NCBI GenBank assembly: GCA_022571615.1
Contig: JACZXM010000262.1
Span: 1-5,229, forward strand
DNA length: 5,229 bases
Direction: 5' to 3'
Source: Acidobacteriota bacterium
GTDB taxonomy: Bacteria > Acidobacteriota > UBA890 > WLXD01
Shown one piece after another: positions 1 through 5,229 of this stretch. The notes beneath the pieces were generated by a model. That model saw nothing but the letters and a program-made list of their open reading frames with translations. It made no database searches and had not been told where the DNA came from. The stretch's first letter is position 1; each line of letters opens with the position of its first letter. The position numbers and the translations under genes are program-made.

Positions 1-1340
1 GAGCGGGGAGCGGGCCGCCGCGACATCCTGATCGCCCACGCCCCGAGCCGCGGGAACACCGCCGCCGGCAGCCGGAACGGCGGCAACCGTAGGACCGTGC
101 CGGTGGCACCGGCGTTGACGCGGAACGCGCATCCGGACCAACGATCGGCCGCCGCGGTGCGGGCGTTTCTTGCCAGTCGCTCGAGCCCGAAGCCTGCCAG
201 CAGGGCGATGGCGGCGGACGCCGGAAGAATGAACTTCGCCGGGTAGCGCAACCCCGCGAGCAGCCCGCTCCGGTGCAGGAACGGGAAAAAGGGTAGGGTA
301 TCGCCGGCCGCCAGTAGCCAGCACAGCACTGTAACGCCCGCGGCGACCAGGATCGGCACCGTCTCGGGGCTTAGGCGACGGCGCCTTGCGAGCCGCCCGG
401 TGAACGCCGCGGCAGCCGCCAGCAATGCCAGCGCGCCCTGGTACTGGAGGCGCAAGAACCCCTGCCCGCGCGGGCTGCCGCCGGTGGTGTCGTATGCATC
501 GGCCTCTGGGCTCAAGAGGCCGAGAAGGTCTCCGGCTTGCACCGAGTGCATCGCCGACAGCTCGAGCGTGAATCCCGCGCGCCGATCCGAGTGAGCAACG
601 AGCTCCGCAAACGGAAGGAGCTGGAAAGCGATCAGGCCGCCTGCCAGCAGACCCGCGCCTGCCAGTCGCAGCCCGCTCGCTCGCAACCCTGCCGGGCCGG
701 CGGCCGCGCGCGGGCTCGAACCGCTCGCTGCAACCCCGAACGCCAGCGCTACCGCGACCGCCACCAGTGCGATGTGCGGCGCGCCGCTCAGGCCCAGCGC
801 GCCGATGGTTGCCATGTAGATAAGCAGCGTGCGGGGCCCGGGTCGACGGCTTAGCTGTAGCGCCGCCCAGCAGCTCCAGGGAATCCATGCTGCCACGGTA
901 ATTATGCTGGAGAACTCGAGGGTGGAAATCACCGGACCACCGAGCGAATAGGCCAGCGCCGCGACGGCGGCTCCGGGGCGGTCGATCCGGTAGGCGCGGG
1001 CCCAAACGAACATTCCGATGGCCGCGGCCGCAAGGTGGAAGGCCCAGAACAGACCGTAGGCCCAGGCCAGCGGCAACGGGCTGGTCAGGAGGTTGGGGAG
1101 GTAGAACACCTGCGATTGCAGGTTGGCCATGAAGGGTGTTCCGTTCTCGGTGAACGGGTCCCACAGCGGCAGGTCACCTGTCGCCAGACGTCGCCCGAGG
1201 TAGATCTTGAGCGGCAGCCAGAAAACCAACAGGTCGCGTTGGGCGGGGATGGCACCGATGAGCGCCGGGATGAGCGCGGGAATCGCGGCCGCGGCGGCAA
1301 GCAGGGCGACCACGGCGCGCCGGCCTGGAGCGACAAGCAA
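1..1340 (-). CDS. YfhO-like / GT-C-like polytopic membrane protein, 3' end missing
   Basis: The reading frame is open from a TTG at 1340-1338 to the left edge, giving 446 full codons; the C-terminus lies outside the window. I translated it by hand. A hydrophobic N-terminal segment (about residues 8-30) is followed by an extracytoplasmic loop with RD (35-36), LPLWDP (57-62), NGTPF (66-70) and FYLPNLL (79-85). Further membrane segments lie near 92-115, 121-160, 172-205, 225-247, 301-315, 328-346 and 371-390. GLSGAPH (183-189) and LRYPAKF (364-370) are visible. The W-x-P / G-x-P-F / Q-x-x-x-FY-x-P-N-L pattern and the late RYP-x-KF are what I associate with YfhO-family (PF09586-like) membrane proteins, thought to be GT-C glycosyltransferases using lipid-linked sugars. 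Asp36 in the first loop is a candidate catalytic acid by analogy only. Substrate is unknown. The last ~50 visible residues are Arg-rich with no membrane segment, but this frame still has the best GC3, so I see no frameshift. It is divergent from the permease gene. The coding call is firm; the family call is moderate. Confidence 0.85.
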   Translation of the reverse strand, partial: MLVAPGRRAVVALLAAAAAIPALIPALIGAIPAQRDLLVFWLPLKIYLGRRLATGDLPLWDPFTENGTPFMANLQSQVFYLPNLLTSPLPLAWAYGLFWAFHLAAAAIGMFVWARAYRIDRPGAAVAALAYSLGGPVISTLEFSSIITVAAWIPWSCWAALQLSRRPGPRTLLIYMATIGALGLSGAPHIALVAVAVALAFGVAASGSSPRAAAGPAGLRASGLRLAGAGLLAGGLIAFQLLPFAELVAHSDRRAGFTLELSAMHSVQAGDLLGLLSPEADAYDTTGGSPRGQGFLRLQYQGALALLAAAAAFTGRLARRRRLSPETVPILVAAGVTVLCWLLAAGDTLPFFPFLHRSGLLAGLRYPAKFILPASAAIALLAGFGLERLARNARTAAADRWSGCAFRVNAGATGTVLRLPPFRLPAAVFPRLGAWAIRMSRRPAPR

Positions 1341-1345
1341 GTTAG

Positions 1346-1351
1346 CCCTCC
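1346..1351 (-). promoter_or_regulatory. Ribosome binding site deciding a TTG start
   Basis: On the minus strand GGAGGG lies five bases before the TTG at 1340-1338. No ATG or GTG in this frame near the start is as well placed, and the hydrophobic N-terminal segment begins a few residues later. This sets the start of the left membrane-protein gene at an unusual TTG codon. Confidence 0.7.
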
Positions 1352-1423
1352 ATCTGTCCCGTGGGATCCTGCCTAGGGGCGCCGTGGTGCAAGCGTGATG
1401 CCGGCCGCCCGCCCGGGACGCGT

Positions 1424-1432
1424 ACAGTAGCA
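1424..1432 (-). promoter_or_regulatory. Possible extended -10 promoter element for the YfhO-like gene
   Basis: The minus strand reads TGCTACTGT, an extended -10-like TGn plus TACTGT, about 84 bases upstream of the TTG start. The -35 region at normal spacing is poor (about 3 of 6 matches to TTGACA). In a GC-rich genome a match like this can arise by chance, and the sigma-factor consensus of this organism is unknown. Confidence 0.2.
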
Positions 1433-1519
1433 CGCACTGCCGGAGCGTCGCAGGAGTGTTCGCTTGCGGCACGAGTGTCGCGTTCGCGGACGATCCGTGG
1501 CGGTGTGCAACGACCGGGA

Positions 1520-1548
1520 GCCACCATCCGCCGACGTGCGTTGGTGGC
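1520..1548. repeat. Inverted repeat / hairpin upstream of the permease gene
   Basis: GCCACCA (1520-1526) pairs perfectly with TGGTGGC (1542-1548). Inside the loop, CGC (1529-1531) can pair with GCG (1538-1540), leaving a six-base apical loop and a small internal loop. The hairpin ends 67 bases before the permease ATG. No T-run follows it, so it does not look like an intrinsic terminator. It could be a leader RNA structure or a palindromic operator; the sequence does not distinguish these. Confidence 0.45.
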
Positions 1549-1603
1549 ATGCGCCTTGCTTTAGAGAAGGGCACGGACCGTTTGATAGGGCCGTTCGCAC
1601 GCC

Positions 1604-1610
1604 AGAGGAA
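1604..1610 (+). promoter_or_regulatory. Ribosome binding site of the permease gene
   Basis: AGAGGAA lies five bases before the ATG at 1616. A second in-frame ATG at 1628 has only a weak GGA element upstream, so 1616 is the preferred start. Confidence 0.65.
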
Positions 1611-1615
1611 TCGAG

Positions 1616-4078
1616 ATGGAAGCCTTGATGATCGACATTCGCCACGGGGTTCGGATCCTTCTCAGGAACCCGGCGTTCACGCTGACCGCGGTCTCGATTC
1701 TGGCGTTGGGTATCGGCGCCAACACGGCAATCTTCACGGTCGTGGACGCGGCGCTTCTGCAACGGCTGCCGTTCGCGGACGCGGACTCGCTGTTCATCGT
1801 CAACGGCGTCGCTGACCAACCTTCGGGCCCGCAGATTCGCGGCGCTTCCTACCGCGAGATCATGAAGTGGCGCCAATTGTCGCGGACGTTCGAGGATCTG
1901 GCCGCGGTGGCCACGGTCGCCCTCAATCTCTGGAGCCCGGATACGGCGGAGCGGCTCAGCGGGGAGATCGTCTCGGAGGGGTACTTCTCGCTACTGCGCG
2001 TCGATCCGCTGCGGGGACGCGTCTTTACAGCCACCGAGAGCTCCGTGCCGGGCGCCGGGGCCGTGGTCCTGATCAGCGACGCGCTCTGGGGTCGGAGGTT
2101 CGAACGGTCGGCTCGTGTGTTCGGCAGCGAGGTGGTGCTCAACGGAGAGGCGTACACGGTGATCGGGGTCTTGCCTGCCGGTTTCTCAGGCGTCTCGCTG
2201 GCAGCCGATTTCTGGATTCCCATGGGGATGGTCTCGGCGGTGCGTCCGGTCTCGGTTCTGGAGTTGCGCGCCGATCGCTGGCTGTTCGCTGTTGGCCGGC
2301 TGTTGCCGGGAAGCAGCATGAGTCAGGTGCAGGACGACCTCGACGCGGTCTCCGCTCGGTCGGAGGCCGCGGTTCCGGAGACCAACACCGATCGCCGGGC
2401 ACAGGTGCGGTCGCTGCGCGACAACTATCTGGGCCAGCTGCAGCTCACGCTGGTGGCGTTGCTGGTGTCGGTCAGCGCGGTGCTGTTGATCGCCTGTGTC
2501 AACGTTACCAATCTGCTGCTGGCGCGGTGCACATCGCGGGGATCCGAGGTCGCGCTCAGGATGGCCCTGGGCGCCGGTCGCGGGCGGTTGGGCCGGCAAA
2601 TGCTCACCGAAAGCGTGACCCTCGCGGTGCTCGGAGGGGCGGCGGGAATCCTGGTTGCGGTCTGGGGAATCGAGGGGCTGCACGCCGCCATCCCTGCCGG
2701 TGCCCTGCCCGTGTACGTGGACGCCCAACTCAACCTCAGGGCCTATGGGTTCGTCACAGCGGTCACGTTGTTGAGCGGGGTGCTCTTCGGTGCCGTGCCC
2801 GCGTTCCGCTTCGGGGTCTCGGATCTCGGTACTCAATTGAGACGCGGTGACCGCACGATGTCGCCCGTTGGGGCAGCGCAATCGGCTGCTCTGAGCTTGC
2901 ACAGCCTGCTGGTTGTCGGGCAGGTGGCGATCACCGCGGCCTTGCTCATCTGCGCTGGTCTGACGGCACGCAGCCTGTCGCAGCAAATGGCTGTCGAGGC
3001 TGGGTTCGAGTCGCAAGGGGTCACCGTTTTTCGACTGACGTTGCCGCGAGCCCAATACGCACACGCTCGCCGCGTAGAGCTTGCCGGCGGGATCGTTCAG
3101 GCTCTGCTCCGGCTTCCGAGGGTCGAGGCGGCTGCGGTCGGAACCGACCTGCCCCTGCGCGGGCTGTCGAGCGCCACCTTCCTGTGGCGCGAGAGCGAAG
3201 CTCCTGACGACGAGGCATCAACGCGGGTGTACCGTCACCGGATCTCACCCCAGTATCTGTCGCTTCTCGGCATCCCGCTGATCGAGGGGCGCCCGTTCGA
3301 TGCTGCCGACGGGAGCGACTCCCCGCCGGTCGCTCTGGTGGGCAAGGCGACTGCGGCTCGACTGTGGCCGGGACACAGGTCGGTTCTCGGCGAGCGAGTG
3401 CGGCTTGACCGACGTGACGGAGATCTGGTCGAGATCGTGGGAGTGGTCGGGGATGTCAGGTTTCGTCGGATCACGGACGATCTGATGAGCCAGGCCACGG
3501 ATCCGGAGATCTATCTGCCCTGGGCCCAGGGGTCCACGCCCGTCCTCGAAGTGGCCGTGCGCTCTGTCGATGGACGTGCGATCGGAGCCGGCCTTCTCCG
3601 GGCCGCCGTTCGGCGGCTCGATCCGGGCCTTGCGCTCGCCAGGGTTGCGACCATGGGGAGCGTCCTGGACGCGCAAACCGCGATGAGCCGGCTGCAGACT
3701 CGTCTGCTGAACGTCTCGGGGCTCGTCGCCTTGACTCTTGGAGCCGTCGGCATCTACGGGTTGCTCGCCTACACGGTCGCCCGCCGCCGGCGCGAGATCG
3801 GCATTCGCCTGGCGCTGGGCGCGACCCCGGAGACGATCGTGCGTGAGATCGTCGGTCGGGGCATGTCCCTGGCGGCTCTGGGCCTGGTGGCCGGAACGGC
3901 GCTCGGAATCGCCGCCGCCGCGGGAATGGGGACCTTGCTGTTCGAGGTGTCGCCGTTTGATCCGCTAACCCTCGTCAGCGCCGGCGCGGTCCTGCTCGGC
4001 ACCGCGTTGCTCGCCAGCTATCTGCCGGCCCGGCGCGCATCGAACGTCGATCCCACCCGGGTCCTGCGAACCGAATAA
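1616..4078 (+). CDS. Orphan duplicated FtsX/MacB-type ABC permease (ADOP-like)
   Basis: This complete 820-residue integral membrane protein has two repeats of the MacB periplasmic core plus FtsX permease unit, the architecture named acidobacterial duplicated orphan permease. Residues 1-20 are cytoplasmic with the usual D-I-R-x-G-x-R-x-L-x-x-NP-x-F lead-in. TM1 (about 21-44) holds LALGIGANTAIF (29-40). The first periplasmic core spans about 48-272; TM2-TM4 lie near 276-300, 333-352 and 376-396. TM5 (about 430-452) opens the second half, its core spans about 455-695, and TM6-TM8 lie near 698-720, 749-772 and 784-803. The cytoplasmic coupling motifs are EVALRMALGA (311-320) and REIGIRLALGA (726-736). 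The end (PARRASNVDPTRVLRTE) is typical, and the length is near the family's roughly 800 residues. In MacB relatives such permeases pair with an ATPase that drives mechanotransmission across the inner membrane. No ATPase gene is in this window, so the partner, if any, is encoded elsewhere. Substrate is unknown. The downstream gene is convergent, so this looks monocistronic. Confidence 0.95.
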   Translation: MEALMIDIRHGVRILLRNPAFTLTAVSILALGIGANTAIFTVVDAALLQRLPFADADSLFIVNGVADQPSGPQIRGASYREIMKWRQLSRTFEDLAAVATVALNLWSPDTAERLSGEIVSEGYFSLLRVDPLRGRVFTATESSVPGAGAVVLISDALWGRRFERSARVFGSEVVLNGEAYTVIGVLPAGFSGVSLAADFWIPMGMVSAVRPVSVLELRADRWLFAVGRLLPGSSMSQVQDDLDAVSARSEAAVPETNTDRRAQVRSLRDNYLGQLQLTLVALLVSVSAVLLIACVNVTNLLLARCTSRGSEVALRMALGAGRGRLGRQMLTESVTLAVLGGAAGILVAVWGIEGLHAAIPAGALPVYVDAQLNLRAYGFVTAVTLLSGVLFGAVPAFRFGVSDLGTQLRRGDRTMSPVGAAQSAALSLHSLLVVGQVAITAALLICAGLTARSLSQQMAVEAGFESQGVTVFRLTLPRAQYAHARRVELAGGIVQALLRLPRVEAAAVGTDLPLRGLSSATFLWRESEAPDDEASTRVYRHRISPQYLSLLGIPLIEGRPFDAADGSDSPPVALVGKATAARLWPGHRSVLGERVRLDRRDGDLVEIVGVVGDVRFRRITDDLMSQATDPEIYLPWAQGSTPVLEVAVRSVDGRAIGAGLLRAAVRRLDPGLALARVATMGSVLDAQTAMSRLQTRLLNVSGLVALTLGAVGIYGLLAYTVARRRREIGIRLALGATPETIVREIVGRGMSLAALGLVAGTALGIAAAAGMGTLLFEVSPFDPLTLVSAGAVLLGTALLASYLPARRASNVDPTRVLRTE

Positions 4079-4094
4079 GCCGCGCGACCGGCCT

Positions 4095-4382
4095 TCAGAG
4101 CACCATTCTGATGTCGCGGTGAGCTCGCAAGGACTCGTAGATTCCCGTGCGCTGGGTGTCGGTGCGTACGTACACCCCGATATTGAGAGAGACGTAGCGG
4201 CCACCGGAGCTCGTATTGGACAACTCCACCGTGTAGGCGTCTCCCTCGATAACCTCCAGAACCGCCTGGTGCAGCGCGGGCGCGCTCGTTCCGATGACCT
4301 TGTACAGCCAGGTGCACGGGTACTCGATCTCGAGCCGCTCGCTGATCTCGTCGAGCCGTATCCTGGGTAGGTCTTGAGCCAT
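4095..4382 (-). CDS. DUF493 / YbeD-like small protein
   Basis: This 95-residue protein matches the small DUF493 (UPF0250, YbeD) family in length and motifs. E. coli YbeD is 87 residues. The family signature is visible as YPCTWLYKVIG (21-31), a central S-x-G-x-Y-x-S-L core (SSGGRYVSLNIGV, 58-70) and the C-terminal IYESL...IRMVL (81-95). Family members have a compact alpha/beta fold resembling regulatory ACT/ferredoxin-like domains. In enterobacteria the gene neighbours lipoate genes, hence the label 'lipoic acid-binding regulatory protein', but biochemical function is not established. The ATG at 4382-4380 is chosen because it has a good ribosome binding site and yields the family length. The frame stays open upstream to 4904, but that extension is low-complexity, Arg-rich shadow sequence overlapping another gene. 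No lipB or other lipoate gene is in view. It lies 167 bp downstream of the EEISWGQR membrane-protein gene on the same strand and is probably co-transcribed with it. Confidence 0.88.
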   Translation of the reverse strand: MAQDLPRIRLDEISERLEIEYPCTWLYKVIGTSAPALHQAVLEVIEGDAYTVELSNTSSGGRYVSLNIGVYVRTDTQRTGIYESLRAHRDIRMVL

Positions 4383-4385
4383 GGT

Positions 4386-4391
4386 CTCTCC
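4386..4391 (-). promoter_or_regulatory. Ribosome binding site of the DUF493 gene
   Basis: The minus strand reads GGAGAG, with the GGAG core five bases before the ATG at 4382-4380. It decides the start of the small protein against the long open frame upstream. Confidence 0.65.
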
Positions 4392-4420
4392 GGGGTTCGA
4401 GTGGATCGATGATAGCGTGG

Positions 4421-4549
4421 CCCGACGGTGAATTCCGCATCCCGGAGGTAGTGGTAGGCGATTGCGTGATCCACGTCTGGCATCAGCGCGGCTCGAGTAT
4501 CCGCCGGCAGATTCGCGTCGAGCCCGACCTCGAGCACGAGCTCCAACTC
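4421..4549 (-). other. Coding-like stretch directly after an in-frame TAG stop
   Basis: Directly after the TAG of the upstream membrane-protein gene (4552-4550), the same frame stays open. By hand count, its next 43 codons have G or C at 34/43 first, 15/43 second and 34/43 third positions, the high-low-high pattern of real coding sequence in a GC-rich genome. The peptide includes LPADTRAALMPDVDHAIAYH (residues 14-33 counted from the codon after TAG), which I do not recognise. The signal fades near 4420, just before the DUF493 ribosome binding site, although the frame has no stop until inside the permease gene. A separate gene could start at TTG 4546-4544 (ribosome binding site too close) or GTG 4537-4535, but it would then have to run out of phase through the DUF493 gene. 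It could be a C-terminal extension cut off by a nonsense change, a gene remnant, or chance. Confidence 0.35.
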
Positions 4550-5229
4550 CTACTGCTGACCAGGACAAGCTGACACCAGGCCGCCGAGACCACGCAGTCT
4601 GAGGTTCAGGACCAGCGCGTAGACGACCAGGCCGAGCGGAAGGATCAGCTCCTTGTACTCGGTGGCGTCCCACGGGCGCACGAAGTTGTCGCCATGGACC
4701 AAGAACGCTATCTGGGCGAACAGGAAGACGGCGAGGGTACCGGCTGTCGCGAAGCAGGCGCCGCTGTTGGGCAGGCGTGAGAGCCGCATGAGGTGCCAAA
4801 CCAGGAAGCACAGCGTGAACCAGAACGCCACTTGTGTGAATGCCAGGTTCCAGAACACGTAGTTGAAGCCGAACGCCGGTGCGACGACCAGCGCGCTCGT
4901 CCACGTAGGCACGAAGAGTGCGAGAGACGCCCGGTCGAACAGCCGTGTCCGCTCGTGCAGCAGTGGCGCCGCGATGAAGAATAGGAAGAGGCCGAAGTAG
5001 TAGGAAATCTCGAAGAATGCGGTCGCCATGTTGTGGACGTTGATCTCGTCGCGCTCGCTTAGCTGAAGGATCGTATCCAAGTCCAAGATACGTTGCCCCC
5101 AGGAGATCTCCTCAACTCCTATCAACAAACAGACGATCGACAATACGACGGCACCCACGGCCGTCCAGCGATGGATGCGCCAGTCCGAGCGGACGAGATA
5201 GTAGGCGAGCGAGAAGGACAGCAGAGACG
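4550..5229 (-). CDS. Uncharacterised polytopic membrane protein with EEISWGQR motif, 5' end missing
   Basis: The frame is open from the right edge to the TAG at 4552-4550, giving 225 visible residues. A GTG at 5158 could be mistaken for the start, but the 23 codons upstream of it also read as membrane protein (LLSFSLAYYLVRS followed by a short polar linker), so the true start is outside the window. Membrane segments lie near visible residues 1-13, 21-38, 67-90, 100-119, 123-147, 157-177 and 193-210. Three polar clusters stand out: EEISWGQR (39-46) right after a membrane segment, EINVHN (61-66), and EYKEL (190-194) before the last helix. I associate the EEISWGQR plus E-x-N-x-HN pair with a conserved but uncharacterised bacterial membrane-protein family; I know no function for it. 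Acidic, amide and His residues at a membrane boundary would fit an active or metal-binding site, but that is inference. The DUF493 gene follows on the same strand. That this is coding is certain; function is unknown. Confidence 0.85.
   Translation of the reverse strand, partial: SLLSFSLAYYLVRSDWRIHRWTAVGAVVLSIVCLLIGVEEISWGQRILDLDTILQLSERDEINVHNMATAFFEISYYFGLFLFFIAAPLLHERTRLFDRASLALFVPTWTSALVVAPAFGFNYVFWNLAFTQVAFWFTLCFLVWHLMRLSRLPNSGACFATAGTLAVFLFAQIAFLVHGDNFVRPWDATEYKELILPLGLVVYALVLNLRLRGLGGLVSACPGQQ

Larger units (their letters stand above)
1341..1615. other. Divergent intergenic region (275 bp)
   Basis: This gap separates the divergent YfhO-like gene and the permease gene and must hold both promoters. 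Several open frames cross it, but they overlap the real genes out of phase and show no recognisable protein. It holds a hairpin (1520-1548), a weak extended -10 candidate for the minus-strand gene (1424-1432) and the two ribosome binding sites at its ends. I see no tRNA, small-RNA signature or riboswitch that I recognise. Confidence 0.6.

Noticed and set aside
1..200. Possible frameshift near the left edge of the YfhO-like gene
   Set aside because: The last ~50 visible residues look unlike the rest, but the two other minus frames give poorer peptides and the present frame has the highest GC3.
400..1376. Plus-strand open frames opposite the YfhO-like gene
   Set aside because: They are short and Arg/Gln/Ala-rich and lie antisense to a continuous membrane-protein frame with recognisable motifs.
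1556..1587. Possible -35/-10 pair (TTGCTT with TTTGAT or TTGATA) for the permease
   Set aside because: The spacing is 19 or 20 bases and the -10 match is poor; not better than expected by chance.
1867..2850. 327-codon plus-strand open frame overlapping the permease gene
   Set aside because: It is an out-of-phase shadow, low in complexity with Gly, Arg and Ala runs, and matches no family.
2186..3064. 292-codon open frame on the minus strand inside the permease gene
   Set aside because: It is rich in Gln, Arg and His, as expected from the antisense of a GC-rich gene, and lies wholly within the well-recognised permease.
4383..4904. N-terminal extension of the DUF493 protein in the long open frame
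   Set aside because: The translation is Arg/Pro-rich without family similarity, and most of it overlaps the EEISWGQR gene out of phase. The internal ATG has a good ribosome binding site and gives the family length.
5087..5158. GTG at 5158 as the start of the right-hand membrane protein
   Set aside because: The frame is open upstream to the window edge, and those codons encode a further hydrophobic segment and linker, so the gene starts outside the window.
1..5229. Mobile element, CRISPR array, tRNA or rRNA
   Set aside because: I saw no transposase, regularly spaced repeats, or recognisable tRNA or rRNA sequence on either strand.

Overview
This is a GC-rich window with four protein genes. 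The base composition and a long orphan 'duplicated' FtsX/MacB-type permease suggest an acidobacterium-like genome. That permease architecture was first described as an expansion in Acidobacteriota, but it also occurs in other soil and marine lineages. The assignment is an inference; no rRNA or lineage-specific marker is present.

Layout: (1) Positions 1-1340, minus strand, carry the N-terminal 446 codons of a large multi-pass membrane protein that resembles the YfhO / GT-C glycosyltransferase-like group. It starts at a TTG codon behind a good ribosome binding site and runs off the left edge. (2) Positions 1341-1615 are a divergent intergenic region with a 7-bp-stem hairpin and no convincing gene. 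(3) Positions 1616-4078, plus strand, are a complete 820-residue orphan ABC-type permease with two FtsX/MacB halves and no ATPase gene nearby. (4) After a 16-bp convergent gap, positions 4095-4382 on the minus strand encode a 95-residue DUF493/YbeD-like protein. (5) Positions 4383-4549 separate it from the next gene; most of this gap shows codon-like base periodicity in frame with the upstream gene, after that gene's TAG stop. (6) Positions 4550-5229, minus strand, are the C-terminal 225 residues of an uncharacterised polytopic membrane protein with the motif EEISWGQR. It enters from beyond the right edge.

The two right-hand minus-strand genes are probably co-transcribed (EEISWGQR protein, then the DUF493 protein). 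The permease and the YfhO-like gene are divergent and are probably transcribed separately. No pathway clearly links the four genes. I found no mobile element, CRISPR array, tRNA or rRNA. The points most worth a second look are the coding-like stretch after the in-frame TAG, the conserved polar motifs of the EEISWGQR membrane protein, and the absence of any ATPase beside the permease.
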